The notes: generated by a model from the letters alone, not told the origin. 64,000 nt of DNA from Candidatus Zymogenus saltonus (GCA_016929395.1 JAFGIX010000019.1:1-64000), one strand, 5' to 3'; positions 27,085 through 39,083 are shown, numbered from the stretch's first letter. Numbers and translations are program-made.

Positions 27085-27963
27085 ATGAAAGATACAAAAC
27101 CGCCGCTTTTGGGGGCGCATATATCCATCGCCGGCGGAGTCTATACGGCCGCAGACAGGGCGGCGGAGCTCTCCATAAACTGCTTCCAGCTATTCACCAA
27201 GAACAGCAACAGGTGGCAGGCCAGGAAGTTCAACACCGGTGAGCCGGAGAGATTCACGGAGGCGGTTTCAAACGGGGGATTCAGGGGGGTGGTGGCCCAC
27301 GTCGATTACCTGACGAGCCTCGCCTCTCCCGATGACGCCGTCCGGGAGAAATCGAAGGCGGGTCTTTTACTGGAGCTTGGTAGGTGCAGGGAGCTGAAGA
27401 TCGAGGTCCTTGTGGTTCATCCCACAAGCCACGGCGGCGCCGGGGTCGAGAGCGGGATAAGGCGCTACGCCGCCGGATTGAGGGAGGTGTTGGAAGAGTA
27501 CGATGACGGGGGGGGAGGAGATGTAGAGGTAATCCTCGAAACCGTCGCCGGGCAGGGAAACGCGATAGGAAAGACCTTCGAGGAGTTAGGCGCCATCCGC
27601 GACGAGACAGGATTTAAAGAGAGGATCGGCGTCTGCTACGACACCTGCCACACCTTTGCGGCCGGCTACGACATCACAACGAGGGATAAGTACGAGTCGG
27701 TAATCGAGGAGTTCGACAGTCTGCTAGGACTTGAGAGCCTAAAGCTCTTTCACCTCAACGACTCGAAGAAGGGCCTCGGCTCAAACGTGGACAGGCATCA
27801 GCACATCGGCTGGGGTGAGATGGGCCTCGAGCCGTTCAGGCTGATAATGAACGACGAGAGGTTTGCCGGGATTCCCAAGATAATAGAGACCCCCAAGGAG
27901 GGTGATTATCTCAAGTACGACAGGATAAACCTCGACACGCTGATCGGCCTTGTTGAGAGTTGA
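27085..27963 (+). CDS. nfo: Deoxyribonuclease IV (AP endonuclease)
   Basis: Nfo cuts the backbone 5' of abasic sites in base-excision repair and uses three zinc ions. The 292-residue TIM barrel contains the family motifs: LLGAHISIAGGVYTAA near 8, VVHPTSHGG near 110, ILETVAGQGNAIG near 152, CYDTCHTFAAGYD near 190 and LKLFHLNDSKKGLGSNVDRH near 228, followed by HIGWGEMG, which supply the His/Asp/Glu zinc ligands. The glycine-rich insert near 145 is slightly long. Start is ATG. Crotonase follows after 27 bases. Confidence 0.95.
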   Translation: MKDTKPPLLGAHISIAGGVYTAADRAAELSINCFQLFTKNSNRWQARKFNTGEPERFTEAVSNGGFRGVVAHVDYLTSLASPDDAVREKSKAGLLLELGRCRELKIEVLVVHPTSHGGAGVESGIRRYAAGLREVLEEYDDGGGGDVEVILETVAGQGNAIGKTFEELGAIRDETGFKERIGVCYDTCHTFAAGYDITTRDKYESVIEEFDSLLGLESLKLFHLNDSKKGLGSNVDRHQHIGWGEMGLEPFRLIMNDERFAGIPKIIETPKEGDYLKYDRINLDTLIGLVES

Positions 27964-27990
27964 AAATGACTGACCCTGAGGATAAAAACC

Positions 27991-28764
27991 ATGGCGGAAA
28001 AATATAAAGATATTATATATGAATACTCGGCGGGCGTGGGGATCGTCACCTTGAACCGGCAGAGGGAGATGAACGCCCTCTCGAAAAACCTCTGTCAGGA
28101 GCTTTCTCACTTGATGGAGGCCGCAAGGAAGGATGACGCCGTAAAGGTCCTCGTCTTCACCGGCGGCAGCGAGGTGTTCTCCGCCGGGATCGACATCGAA
28201 GAGCTCGTAAAGCTCGCACCCCATGAATATCAGGATCACTTCGAGCCGTTAATCGATTACTATCTCGACCTTTACGAGTTTCCCAAGCCGATGATCGCGG
28301 CGGTGACGGGCATCGCGATGGGGGGAGGCTTTAACCTCGCCCTCTCTTGCGATTTCATCATAGCGTCGGATACCTCCATCTTCGCCCATCCGGAGGTCAA
28401 GTTCGGCCTAAATCCCATCTTCGACCCCCTCTGGAGGAGGGTGGGCATTGCAAGGGCGAAGGAGATAACGATGACCGGAGAGCCTGTCGGGGCCCGTGAG
28501 GCGGAGCGGATGGGACTTGTCAACAGGGTGCTCCCGTCCGAGGAGGTAATGGAGGCCGCCATGACCCTTGCAAAGAACATCGCCGATAAATCGCCCAAGG
28601 TACTCTCCATGATCAAGCGGGTCTCCGACCTCGTCCCCCGGCTGGACAGGCGCTCCGCCATAGAACACGAGGTGGAGCTCTCGGCGCTCCTCCTTTCATA
28701 CGAGGAGACCCGAACCAAGCTGAACGAGGCGCTGGAAAGGCTGAAGAGGAAAAAAGGTAAATAG
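27991..28764 (+). CDS. Enoyl-CoA hydratase/isomerase (crotonase) family protein
   Basis: The 257-residue crotonase fold has IVTLNRQREMNALS near 20, the CoA-binding loop SAGIDIEELVKL near 65 and the oxyanion-hole segment GIAMGGGFNLALSCDFIIAS near 106. In typical hydratases GGG is followed by C/A-E, the first catalytic Glu; here it is Asn. The second Glu (FAHPEVKFGLNP) is present. It may therefore be an isomerase, hydrolase or lyase rather than a hydratase. Neighbours (nfo, cyclic-nucleotide-binding protein 8 bases later) do not define a pathway. Confidence 0.88.
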   Translation: MAEKYKDIIYEYSAGVGIVTLNRQREMNALSKNLCQELSHLMEAARKDDAVKVLVFTGGSEVFSAGIDIEELVKLAPHEYQDHFEPLIDYYLDLYEFPKPMIAAVTGIAMGGGFNLALSCDFIIASDTSIFAHPEVKFGLNPIFDPLWRRVGIARAKEITMTGEPVGAREAERMGLVNRVLPSEEVMEAAMTLAKNIADKSPKVLSMIKRVSDLVPRLDRRSAIEHEVELSALLLSYEETRTKLNEALERLKRKKGK

Positions 28765-28772
28765 GTGGAAAC

Positions 28773-29255
28773 ATGACAGGAGCTCCCCCCGACCTCGATG
28801 GAAAGCTTGATGGAAAGATATTGGACTCGCTCCTCTTCGATGAGATGAGCGGTAAGGAGGTGAAGCGCCTATTCCGTTATTTCGAGAGGAGAGGATTTCC
28901 CGAAAACAGCACGATATTTATCGAGAAGATGGACGGAGAGTCCCTCTTCCTGATCGCCGACGGGAGGGTCGAGCTGACGTGGATGGTGGCGGAGGGGAGC
29001 GAAAAGAAGTTGGTGGAGCTTTCACCCGGAGAGAGCTTCGGGGAGCTGGCCCTCTTTGACCCGGGCCCCAGGGCCGTGACGGCAAGGGTGGTCGAGGATT
29101 CGGATATCTATATCCTAACCAGGGAGAAATTTAACGAGATGAGAAAAAAGGATCCGGATATCTGCTTGAGTCTCGTCATCGCCCTGTCGAAGAAGATCGC
29201 CGGAAGCCTGAGGGGGAGCATAAGGACGCTTTCGGATTCAATCGTCAAGGGGTAA
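28773..29255 (+). CDS. Cyclic nucleotide-binding domain protein
   Basis: A 160-residue protein consists of one cNMP-binding beta-roll (about 25-135), with the phosphate-binding cassette LSPGESFGELALFDPGPRAV near 85-105 showing the expected G-E-L-A and Arg. No C-terminal helix-turn-helix of the Crp type is present; instead it ends with a helix (LSLVIALSKKIAGSLRGS). Proteins of this shape usually bind cAMP/cGMP and act by contact with a partner. Start ATG is 8 bases after the crotonase gene, so they are probably cotranscribed. Confidence 0.85.
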   Translation: MTGAPPDLDGKLDGKILDSLLFDEMSGKEVKRLFRYFERRGFPENSTIFIEKMDGESLFLIADGRVELTWMVAEGSEKKLVELSPGESFGELALFDPGPRAVTARVVEDSDIYILTREKFNEMRKKDPDICLSLVIALSKKIAGSLRGSIRTLSDSIVKG

Positions 29256-29393
29256 TGGATGGGGGCAGAGGACGGAGGCAAAGGTAAAAGGGGCGGAATA
29301 TAATAGGGATTATATTAGAACGTATAAATGTTCATATATTAAAGGGCAACGTCAATCAGAAATAACAGTGACCATAATGGTGATCGCAAAAGG

Positions 29394-30437
29394 TTGGCCG
29401 CCGTGGATGTGGGAAGCAACACCGTAAGGCTCATGGTGGCCGAGGGAAGATCGGGACCTGAAAGGGGGGACAAGCGTCCCCCCTTTGACGTTATGGCGCG
29501 GAGATTCAAGATAACGAGGTTGGGGGAGGGAATGGGAGACGGGTGGAAGGAGGGAAGGGCGCTGAAGAGGGGGGCGATTGAGAGGACCGTGGGCGCCCTC
29601 TCGCAGTTCAAGGAGGAGTGGACAAGGCTTAAGGTTTACGACTACAGGGTGGTGGCCACGAGCGCCGCGAGGGAGGCGGAAAACGGCGGGGAGCTTGTCG
29701 ATGCCGCCGAGGATTTGGGGATCGCGGTGGAGATAATATCGGAGCTTGAGGAGGCGAGGCTTTCCCTTGTGGGGATAGCCGGCTCGGCCGGTATCGACAT
29801 CGACAGGGGGTCGGCGCTGATATTTGACGTGGGCGGGGGAAGCACGGAGTTTACCTTGACAGAGAACGGCCGCGTGCTCGGTACGCTCAGCACCGACCTG
29901 GGCGTGGTCAGGCTGACGGAGATGTTTGTTGCCCACAATCCCCCGGAGGAGAGAGAAATCCTTAATATCGAGAAATTTGTGGAAAATCGTCTCTCGATGA
30001 TATATAATCGCTTGACGGCGGGAGACGGCAAATGGAGCGGTAACGGGGGGAAGGGGGGTATGGAGGGGGATCGGGTCGATTTCCCAAAGCTGCCCTTTGA
30101 CAGGCTCGTGGGAACGGCGGGGACGGTGACCACCTTGGCCGCAATCGACATGGGAGTCGAGTCGGTCGACAAGTACGATCCCGCGAGGGTCGACGGCTAC
30201 AGACTGGACCGTTCGAGAATATCCGGGATTTTCGATATTTTAAGGTCGATTCCGAACGAAGAGAGGCTCTCGAGATACCCGGTCCTCGAGAAGGGGAGGG
30301 AGGACGTGATTGTCGCGGGGGTTGTTATAGTGCTGTCCGTAATGAAGACCTTCGGACAAAAGCTCCTGACCGCTTCCGACAGCGGGCTTTTAGAGGGGAT
30401 AGTGGTCGATTTAATTGGGCTTGACAAGGTTGATTAA
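29394..30437 (+). CDS. Ppx/GppA-family exopolyphosphatase / pppGpp phosphatase
   Basis: The ASKHA-fold phosphatase hydrolyses terminal phosphate of polyphosphate or pppGpp. Phosphate-binding motifs: MAAVDVGSNTVRLMVAEG (1-18), VATSAAREAENG near 86, IFDVGGGSTEFTL near 142 and the second-half motif LVGTAGTVTTLAAID near 243. At 347 residues it is the short two-domain form without the HD extension. A TTG is the only plausible start for the conserved N-terminus; AAAGG precedes it. The insert near 215-235 is Gly-rich. Ppx and GppA activities cannot be separated by sequence here. Confidence 0.92.
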   Translation: MAAVDVGSNTVRLMVAEGRSGPERGDKRPPFDVMARRFKITRLGEGMGDGWKEGRALKRGAIERTVGALSQFKEEWTRLKVYDYRVVATSAAREAENGGELVDAAEDLGIAVEIISELEEARLSLVGIAGSAGIDIDRGSALIFDVGGGSTEFTLTENGRVLGTLSTDLGVVRLTEMFVAHNPPEEREILNIEKFVENRLSMIYNRLTAGDGKWSGNGGKGGMEGDRVDFPKLPFDRLVGTAGTVTTLAAIDMGVESVDKYDPARVDGYRLDRSRISGIFDILRSIPNEERLSRYPVLEKGREDVIVAGVVIVLSVMKTFGQKLLTASDSGLLEGIVVDLIGLDKVD

Positions 30438-30451
30438 AAAGTTTTCATTGA

Positions 30452-31957
<1,506 letters not shown>

Positions 31958-31961
31958 TAAA

Positions 31962-33518
31962 TTGACAGAAGATATCCATAAAGAAAAGGTACTGATCCTC
32001 GACTTCGGCTCCCAGTACACCCAGCTTATCGCCAGGAGGGTGAGGGAGGAGAAGATCTACTGCGAGATATATCCCTTTAATATCCCGGTAGATCAGATCA
32101 GGGAGATGTCGCCCAATGCGGTTATACTCTCCGGGGGGCCGGCCAGCGTTTACGACAAGGGGGCGCCGATGATCACCGACGAACTGTTCAGGCTCGGCAT
32201 CCCGGTTCTCGGAATCTGCTACGGGATGCAGATCATCGCTTATTTGTTGGGGGGGAAGGTCGTCTCCGCTAGAAAGAGGGAGTATGGCAGGGCGGTTGTC
32301 AGGCCCGTTTCCAACAACGGGATTTTTTCGGGCTTCAGGGCCGACGAAAAGGTCGAGGTGTGGATGAGCCACGGCGACAGCCTTAAAAGCCCCCCGAAGG
32401 GCTTCACGATTACCGCCGAGAGCGAAAACAGGCTCATGGCCGCGATAGAGAACGAGAAATCGAGGATCTACGGCGTCCAGTTCCACCCGGAGGTCGTCCA
32501 CACCCCCAGGGGTGAAGAGATATTGCGTAACTTCCTGTTCGACATCTCGGGGCTCCACGGACTCTGGGATATGAGGTCGTTTGTGGAGATGGAGGTGGAG
32601 GAGATAAGAAACAGGGTGGGGGACGACCGCGTCATCTGCGCCCTCTCCGGCGGGGTGGACTCCTCGGTGGTGGCGGCGCTCCTCTTCAGGGCCATCGGGG
32701 ACAAGCTGACCTGCATCTTCGTCAACAACGGCGTTCTGAGAAAGGGGGAGGCCGACCGGGTGAAGAAGGTCTTTCGCGGCCACTTCAACGTTGACCTCGA
32801 CTACGTGGACGCCGGGGATTTCTTCCTGAAGAGGCTCTCCAACGTAGAAGACCCGGAGAAGAAGAGAAAGATCATAGGCAACACCTTCATTGAGATATTC
32901 GAGGCGGAGGCGGAGAAGATCTCCGGCGTAAAATATCTTGCTCAGGGGACCCTCTACCCTGACGTGATCGAGAGCGTCTCCTTCAGGGGGCCTTCCGCCA
33001 CCATAAAGTCCCACCACAACGTGGGCGGGCTGCCGGAGAAGATGAACCTGGAGCTGATCGAGCCGCTGAGGGAGCTTTTCAAGGACGAGGTGAGGCTACT
33101 GGGCAAGGAGCTGGGGCTCCCGGACGAGATGATCAAGCGCCACCCGTTCCCGGGGCCGGGGCTTGCCGTGAGAATCCTGGGGGAGGTGACGAAGGAGAAC
33201 GTCGCCATGCTCCAGGAGGCGGACATGATCATGGAAAACGAGATAAAGTCGAGCGGCTGGTACGACAAGATTTGGCAGGCCTTCGCCGTCCTGTTGCCCG
33301 TAAAGAGCGTCGGCGTGATGGGGGACGAGCGCACCTACGACAACGTCGTCGCCTTAAGGGCAGTGGACAGCCTCGACGGCATGACCGCCGACTGGTCTCG
33401 GATCCCCCACGAGATACTCGCCAAGATATCCAACAGGATCATAAACGAGGTCAAGGGAGTAAACAGGGTCGTTTACGATATATCCTCCAAACCCCCCAGC
33501 ACCATCGAATGGGAGTAG
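31962..33518 (+). CDS. guaA: GMP synthase (glutamine-hydrolysing)
   Basis: GuaA aminates XMP to GMP. The N-terminal class I amidotransferase (about 8-200) has Cys86 in GICYGMQ and HPEVVHT near 172. The ATP-pyrophosphatase domain follows with the PP-loop [15 protein letters not shown] near 226, and the C-terminal dimerisation domain ends PPSTIEWE. The length of 518 is standard. The TTG start lies 4 bases after the guaB stop, without a clear Shine-Dalgarno, so translation is probably coupled to guaB. dnaE begins 5 bases downstream. Confidence 0.97.
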   Translation: MTEDIHKEKVLILDFGSQYTQLIARRVREEKIYCEIYPFNIPVDQIREMSPNAVILSGGPASVYDKGAPMITDELFRLGIPVLGICYGMQIIAYLLGGKVVSARKREYGRAVVRPVSNNGIFSGFRADEKVEVWMSHGDSLKSPPKGFTITAESENRLMAAIENEKSRIYGVQFHPEVVHTPRGEEILRNFLFDISGLHGLWDMRSFVEMEVEEIRNRVGDDRVICALSGGVDSSVVAALLFRAIGDKLTCIFVNNGVLRKGEADRVKKVFRGHFNVDLDYVDAGDFFLKRLSNVEDPEKKRKIIGNTFIEIFEAEAEKISGVKYLAQGTLYPDVIESVSFRGPSATIKSHHNVGGLPEKMNLELIEPLRELFKDEVRLLGKELGLPDEMIKRHPFPGPGLAVRILGEVTKENVAMLQEADMIMENEIKSSGWYDKIWQAFAVLLPVKSVGVMGDERTYDNVVALRAVDSLDGMTADWSRIPHEILAKISNRIINEVKGVNRVVYDISSKPPSTIEWE

Positions 33519-33523
33519 CCCCG

Positions 33524-36500
33524 ATGGCCGAGAAGAGAACATCCAACTTCGTTCACCTGCACCTCCACACGCAGTACAGCCTGCTCGACGGCGCCATAAG
33601 GCTGGACGATCTCTTCTCCGCCGCCAACGATTTCAATATGCCGGCCGTGGCCATAACCGACCACGGAAATCTCTTCGGGGCGGTCGACTTTTACATAAAG
33701 GCAAGAGACGCCGGGATAAAGCCTATAATCGGTTGTGAGATGTACGTGGCGAGGGGGAGATACGACTCGAAGGGGGGAGGCGCTGCCAAAGACGACTCCC
33801 ACCACCTTGTACTCCTCGTGGAAAACGAGGCGGGCTACAAGAACCTGACGAGGCTTCTCACCCACGCCCACCTGGAGGGCTTCTACTACAAGCCGAGGGT
33901 AGATAAGGAGCTGCTCTCAAAACACAGCGGGGGGCTTGTCGCCTCATCCGCGTGCCTGAAGAGCGAGATAGCTGAAAAAATATTGGGGGACGACAAGAAG
34001 GGGGCGAGGGAGGTCGCCGGGATGTACGCCGGGATGTTCCCAGGCAGGTTCTACCTCGAGCTTATGGAGAACGGCATCGAAGACCAGAGGCGGGTGAATA
34101 CGGAGCTTATCCGAATCTCAAAGGAGATGAACCTTCCCCTTGTGGCCACCAACGACTGCCACTATCTCAAAAAAAGCGACTCGGAGGCCCACGACGCCCT
34201 CCTATGCATCCAGACCGGAAAGACGATAAACGACACGAACAGGATGAAGTTCTCGACGAACCAGTTCTACTTCAAGTCCCCGGAGGAGATGACAAGCGCC
34301 TTCAGGGATGTGCCAGAGGCTATCAAAAACACCCTGGCCGTAGCCGAGAGGTGCGATTTTTCCTTTTCCTTCGGGCGGTTCCAGTTTCCGGAATACAGCG
34401 TCTCTTCCGGTGAGAGCCTGGACGACGTCCTCGACAGGGCGGCGATAGAGGGCCTTAAGGCGAGGATGGATCTGATGAGGGCAAATCGCGGCGGAAATAT
34501 CGAGGGCGTCGAGAGGCAATACCGGGATCGACTCGAAAGGGAGCTCAGGATGATCAAGGAGATGGGATTCTCCGGCTACTTCCTCATCGTCGCCGATTTC
34601 ATTGACTACGCCAAGGAGAACTCGATCTCCGTCGGCCCTGGGAGGGGGTCGGCCGCCGGGAGCCTTGTGGCCTACGCCCTCGGGATTACCGATATAGATC
34701 CGATCGAATACGACCTTCTCTTCGAGCGGTTCCTCAACCCTGAGAGAATAAGCATGCCCGATATCGACATTGACTTCTGCAAGAACGGCAGGGACGACGT
34801 CATCAGGTACGTCTCGGAGAAGTACGGCGGGGAGGAAAAGGTCGCCCAGATCGTCACGTTCGGGAAGATGCAGGCGAGGGCGGTCATCCGGGACGTTGGG
34901 CGGGTCCTCGACATGCCCTATCCCGACGTGGACAGGATAGCCAAGCTCATCCCCGCCATGCCCCTTAACATAACCCTCGATGACGCCTTGAAGGCGGAGC
35001 CGCGCTTCAAGGAGATGGTCGATAGCGACCCAAAGGTTCAGAAACTCGTGAAGATCGCAAAGGGGCTGGAGGGATTGAACCGCCACTCCTCGACTCACGC
35101 CGCGGGGATGGTGATCTCAAACCTTCCCCTCGTGGAGTACATGCCCCTGACGCGGGGTCAAAAGGGGGAGGTCGTAACCCAGTTTGACATGAAATGCGTG
35201 GAGAAGCTGGGGCTGATCAAGTTCGACTTTTTGGGTTTGAGGACCCTGACCGTAATCGAAGACGCCATAAAGCTCATCAGGGAGAACAGGGGCGTCGACC
35301 TCGATATATCTAAAATCTCCCTCAAAGACCCTGAAACCTTCAAGCTCCTCCAGTCGGGGAACACAGACGGTGTCTTTCAGCTGGAGAGCTCCGGCATGAA
35401 GGACCTGATGGTGAGGCTCATCCCGGAGAAGTTCGAGGAGGTGATAGCGCTCGTGGCCCTCTACAGGCCGGGCCCGCTGAACACGGGGATGGCCGAGGAG
35501 TTCATAAAGCGCAAGCACAACCGGAAGCTGATAAAATACGAGCTTCCCCAGCTGGAGGAAATCCTTGGCGACACCTACGGCGTTATGGTGTATCAGGAAC
35601 AGGTGATGCAGATTGCCACGGCCCTCGCCAACTTCACCATAGCGGACGGCGACCTCCTGAGGAGGGCGATGGGAAAGAAGATCAGAGAAGAGATGGCCGC
35701 CCAGAAGGAGAAGTTCATGGAGGGTGCCCTGAAAAACGGGATAAACGAGAAAAAGGCGGAGAAGATATTCGACCAGATGGAGGAATTTGCCGAGTACGGA
35801 TTCAACAAGTCCCACAGCGCAGCATACGCGATGGTGTCGTATCGGACAGCCTTTCTCAAGGCGCACTACCCGGTGGAGTTCATGGCGGCGCTTCTGACCT
35901 CCGAGATGGACGACACCGACAAGATAATGAAGTATATAGGAGAGGCGAGGGAGATGGGGATAAACGTCCTCCCGCCCCACATAAACGACAGCGGCCTCAC
36001 GTTTTCCGCCTCCGGGGACGAGATACTCTTCGGGCTTGCCGCCGTGAAAAACGTAGGAGCGGCGGCGATCCAGTCGATCATAGAGTCGAGGAGAGACGGA
36101 GGCGACTTTTCGTCGCTGTTCGATTTTGCAAAAAGGGTCGATCTCAGGAAGGTGAACAAGAGGGTATTGGAGAGCCTCATCAAATGCGGGGCGTTCGATT
36201 TCTCCAACGTCTCCAGGGCCAGGATGATGGCCGCGATAGACAGGGCGGTCGAGATGGGACAGAGCTACCAGGACGAGAAGAGGATCGGACAGGCCAACCT
36301 ATTTGAAAACCTAATCGGCCCCGGGGACGGCATGATTGATTCGGAGGAGTATCCGGACGTTCCGGACTGGAGCGACCAGATGCTGATGGCAAACGAGAAG
36401 GAGAGCCTCGGGTTTTACATAACCGGGCATCCCCTCCTATCGTACGAGAACGCCTTTAAGTCGAAGACAAACTGTGATACCATTACCATAAATGAAAAGC

Positions 36501-37006
36501 CGGACAGGTCGTCTGTGTGGATAGGGGGGATATGCGCCGCAAAGAAGGAGATAATGACGAAGAAGGGGGATAGGATGGCCTTTCTGACCCTCGAGGACAT
36601 GAAGGGATTCATCGAGGTCGTGGTCTTCTCCGACCTCTATCAGAAGTCCATTCAGCTCATGGAAGACGACGTCCCGATCCTCGTGGGGGGAGTGCTGGAC
36701 AGGGGGGACGAGACAAGCAAGGTCCTCGCAAAGGAGATATTGAGCTTAAAAGACGCGCCGATAAGGGGCGAGAAGAAGGTTTTTATCGAGATGGATAACC
36801 TCAGCGTTCCGGCGGAGGACATCGAGAGGCTGAAGCAGATTATGGAGAGACACAGGGGCAGGAGCCGTGTCTTCCTCCTCGTGAGGGATAGCGACAGCGG
36901 CAGCATCACCCTCTCTCTGCCGGGGAGCCTGGGAGTTGACCCGAGCAATGATTTCATAAACGAGGTAAAGACCCTCTTTAGCGGCGGTTCCGTCTGGTTG
37001 GACTGA
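33524..37006 (+). CDS. dnaE: DNA polymerase III subunit alpha
   Basis: This is the replicative polymerase catalytic subunit. The start is the ATG at 33524 (GGGAG upstream, inside the end of guaA); an in-frame ATG at 33509 overlapping guaA is possible. Domains in the 1160 residues: PHP (about 5-205, HLHLHTQYSLLDGA, TDHGNLFGAVDFY), polymerase core (PGRGSAAGSLVAY, then the acidic pair in MPDIDIDF), fingers with YQEQVMQIA and FNKSHSAAYAMVSYRTAFLK, helix-hairpin-helix, and OB fold (about 985-1060, VWIGGICAAKKEIMTKKGDRM). It is the DnaE1 type. A G-rich tract follows the stop. Confidence 0.98.
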   Translation: MAEKRTSNFVHLHLHTQYSLLDGAIRLDDLFSAANDFNMPAVAITDHGNLFGAVDFYIKARDAGIKPIIGCEMYVARGRYDSKGGGAAKDDSHHLVLLVENEAGYKNLTRLLTHAHLEGFYYKPRVDKELLSKHSGGLVASSACLKSEIAEKILGDDKKGAREVAGMYAGMFPGRFYLELMENGIEDQRRVNTELIRISKEMNLPLVATNDCHYLKKSDSEAHDALLCIQTGKTINDTNRMKFSTNQFYFKSPEEMTSAFRDVPEAIKNTLAVAERCDFSFSFGRFQFPEYSVSSGESLDDVLDRAAIEGLKARMDLMRANRGGNIEGVERQYRDRLERELRMIKEMGFSGYFLIVADFIDYAKENSISVGPGRGSAAGSLVAYALGITDIDPIEYDLLFERFLNPERISMPDIDIDFCKNGRDDVIRYVSEKYGGEEKVAQIVTFGKMQARAVIRDVGRVLDMPYPDVDRIAKLIPAMPLNITLDDALKAEPRFKEMVDSDPKVQKLVKIAKGLEGLNRHSSTHAAGMVISNLPLVEYMPLTRGQKGEVVTQFDMKCVEKLGLIKFDFLGLRTLTVIEDAIKLIRENRGVDLDISKISLKDPETFKLLQSGNTDGVFQLESSGMKDLMVRLIPEKFEEVIALVALYRPGPLNTGMAEEFIKRKHNRKLIKYELPQLEEILGDTYGVMVYQEQVMQIATALANFTIADGDLLRRAMGKKIREEMAAQKEKFMEGALKNGINEKKAEKIFDQMEEFAEYGFNKSHSAAYAMVSYRTAFLKAHYPVEFMAALLTSEMDDTDKIMKYIGEAREMGINVLPPHINDSGLTFSASGDEILFGLAAVKNVGAAAIQSIIESRRDGGDFSSLFDFAKRVDLRKVNKRVLESLIKCGAFDFSNVSRARMMAAIDRAVEMGQSYQDEKRIGQANLFENLIGPGDGMIDSEEYPDVPDWSDQMLMANEKESLGFYITGHPLLSYENAFKSKTNCDTITINEKPDRSSVWIGGICAAKKEIMTKKGDRMAFLTLEDMKGFIEVVVFSDLYQKSIQLMEDDVPILVGGVLDRGDETSKVLAKEILSLKDAPIRGEKKVFIEMDNLSVPAEDIERLKQIMERHRGRSRVFLLVRDSDSGSITLSLPGSLGVDPSNDFINEVKTLFSGGSVWLD

Positions 37007-37013
37007 TTATTTT

Positions 37014-37062
37014 AAGGACGTCATGGGGGGATGGGGGGGATGGGGGGGACTAAATGTGCAGA
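37014..37062 (+). repeat. G-run tract downstream of dnaE
   Basis: The spacer carries three spaced G6-G7 runs (ATGGGGGGATGGGGGGGATG type) right after the dnaE stop. It is quadruplex-prone on the coding strand, with no hairpin terminator nearby. Confidence 0.6.
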
Positions 37063-37173
37063 AACCGGCGAAACTTTAAATCCTTTTACATTATTTTTGA
37101 CGGGCCGTAAAACATTGGAATATCAAATCATTGAGCGAATAATCGAGCGAGACATCGAGCGGAGGGACTTCTT

Positions 37174-38127
37174 ATGAATGAGGTGAAATTTGACAGGAGC
37201 ATCCGGGAGCTTACGAGGAAGATCAACGAGATAAAAAAGACCGCCGATAATCTTGACGGGTCAAAGATATCCGGCAACGTTCGCGATCTTCAGGAGAGGG
37301 CAAAGAGGCTCGAAGAAGACTACTACCTGAAGGGCGACCGGTGGATGAAGGTCGAGATCTCGAGGCACGATAAGAGACCCCAGATGCTCGACTACATCTC
37401 CCGTATCTTTGACGGCTTTTTGGAGCTCAAGGGGGACAGGTTATACGGCAATGACAGGGCCGTTGTCGGAGGGCTTTCCAGGCTCGACGAAATCGGCGTA
37501 ATGGTGATCGGCAACCACAAGGGGAGGGGATTAAAGGAGCGTCTCGAAAGGAATTTCGGGATGCCTCACCCGGAGGGGTATAGAAAGGCTATCAGGCTTA
37601 TGAAACTGGCCGAGCGCTTCGGAATCCCCTTGATCACGATGATAGACACCCCCGGCGCATATCCAGGCGTAGAGGCGGAGGAGAGGGGGCAGTCGGAGGC
37701 GATAGCGAGCTGTATGTACACCATGATGAGGCTTAAGGTCCCCATAATCTCGGTGGTCCTCGGAGAGGGAGGGAGCGGGGGCGCCCTAGCCCTCGGAATC
37801 TCCGACAGGGTGTTGATGATGGAAAACGCCAACTACTCGGTCGTCTCCCCGGAGGCGTGCGCCTCGATCCTCTGGAAGGACAGGAAGATGAAGAAACAGG
37901 CCGCCGAGGCGTTGAAGTCTACGGCGAAGGACAACCTCGAAAACGGACTGATAGACGAGATCGTGCCGGAGCCGCTGGGAGGCGCGCACCGCAGCCACAA
38001 GGAGGCGGCGGACGCCCTTTACGGCGTGCTGAGGAGGCACCTCGCGGAGCTTTTGGATATGGACGTCGACAGGCTCTTAAAGAACCGCTACGAGCGCTTC
38101 AGGGATATAGGGGTCTTTTCATTGTAG
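37174..38127 (+). CDS. accA: Acetyl-CoA carboxylase carboxyltransferase subunit alpha
   Basis: AccA with AccD transfers CO2 from biotin-carrier protein to acetyl-CoA, making malonyl-CoA for fatty acid synthesis. The 317 residues show the family start (ELTRKINEIKKTADN), ARLEEDYYLKGDRWMKVEISRH-like region near 50, GRGLKERLERNFGMPHPEGYRKA near 115-135, IDTPGAYPGVEAEERGQSEAI near 165 and GEGGSGGALALGISDRVLMMENA near 200, forming the oxyanion hole. AccD is not in the window. Start ATG has GGAGGG upstream. Confidence 0.97.
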   Translation: MNEVKFDRSIRELTRKINEIKKTADNLDGSKISGNVRDLQERAKRLEEDYYLKGDRWMKVEISRHDKRPQMLDYISRIFDGFLELKGDRLYGNDRAVVGGLSRLDEIGVMVIGNHKGRGLKERLERNFGMPHPEGYRKAIRLMKLAERFGIPLITMIDTPGAYPGVEAEERGQSEAIASCMYTMMRLKVPIISVVLGEGGSGGALALGISDRVLMMENANYSVVSPEACASILWKDRKMKKQAAEALKSTAKDNLENGLIDEIVPEPLGGAHRSHKEAADALYGVLRRHLAELLDMDVDRLLKNRYERFRDIGVFSL

Positions 38128-38200
38128 GATTTGTTAATCTGGATACTTGCTTGAAAACATGATATAATCAGTAATATTAAATCTGAAAAAGCTGGAAGAT

Positions 38201-38932
38201 ATGCTTAAGTTCATAAAGACTATAAGGGAAGATATACGGGTTGTCTTCGAGAGGGATCCCGCCGCAAGGTCGACCCTCGAGATAATTCTCTGCTACCCGG
38301 GGCTTCACGCCGTGATTTTTTACAGGGTGGCCCACTGGTTCTGGACAAAGAGGCTCTACCTGATAGGCCGCATGATCTCCCACCTGGGGAGGTTTCTGAC
38401 CGGAATCGAGATCCACCCCGGGGCGAAGATCGGGCGAAGGTTCTTTATTGACCACGGCATGGGGGTGATCATCGGGGAGACCTCGGAGATCGCCGACAAC
38501 GTTACAATCTATCAGGGGGTGACGCTGGGGGGCAAAAGCTGGAAGAAGGAGAAGCGCCACCCAGACCTCGGGGAGCACGTGGTTGTGGGCGCCGGTACGA
38601 AGATCATCGGCCCGTGCAGGCTCGGCGCCTTTTCGAGGATAGGGGCGAACTCCGTCGTGGTAAGGGACGTTCCGCCGAAGTCGACCGTTGTGGGTGTGCC
38701 AGGCAGGATCATCTATTCGATGGAGGGGGAGATTCACGACGACGTGAACCTGGAGCATCACCTCCTGCCCGACCCGGAGGAGCAGGCGCTCCTCTGCCTG
38801 ATCGAGAGAGTCAAGGAGCTTGAGAAAAAGGTGAGGCTCCTTGAGGGCGAGAACAGGAAAAGGGAGACCGAAGAGGCGGGGGAGGCATATCCCGAAGGTC
38901 GAAAAGAGCAGAAAGACCTCGGGATCAAATGA
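38201..38932 (+). CDS. cysE: Serine O-acetyltransferase
   Basis: CysE acetylates serine with acetyl-CoA, the first step of cysteine synthesis. It has the helical N-terminal domain (about 1-65, [14 protein letters not shown]) and a left-handed parallel beta helix with hexapeptide repeats (about 66-175: [38 protein letters not shown]), including the catalytic His in DHGMGV and the gatekeeper loop near KRHPDLG. Unusually long for the short-type enzyme, it carries a charged coiled C-terminal tail (about 190-243, [18 protein letters not shown]). A G-rich tract follows. Confidence 0.94.
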   Translation: MLKFIKTIREDIRVVFERDPAARSTLEIILCYPGLHAVIFYRVAHWFWTKRLYLIGRMISHLGRFLTGIEIHPGAKIGRRFFIDHGMGVIIGETSEIADNVTIYQGVTLGGKSWKKEKRHPDLGEHVVVGAGTKIIGPCRLGAFSRIGANSVVVRDVPPKSTVVGVPGRIIYSMEGEIHDDVNLEHHLLPDPEEQALLCLIERVKELEKKVRLLEGENRKRETEEAGEAYPEGRKEQKDLGIK

Positions 38933-39083
38933 GGCGGGGGGCCGGGGACGAAGGTGAGTTGGGGCTGATGGGGGGATAGGGGGGAAGGATAATATTTTGT
39001 CTTAATTATATATCTTCCGATATGTAACACATCAATATATCCAACATATTCAGATATTCAATATTCAATATTTCAGACTGGAC

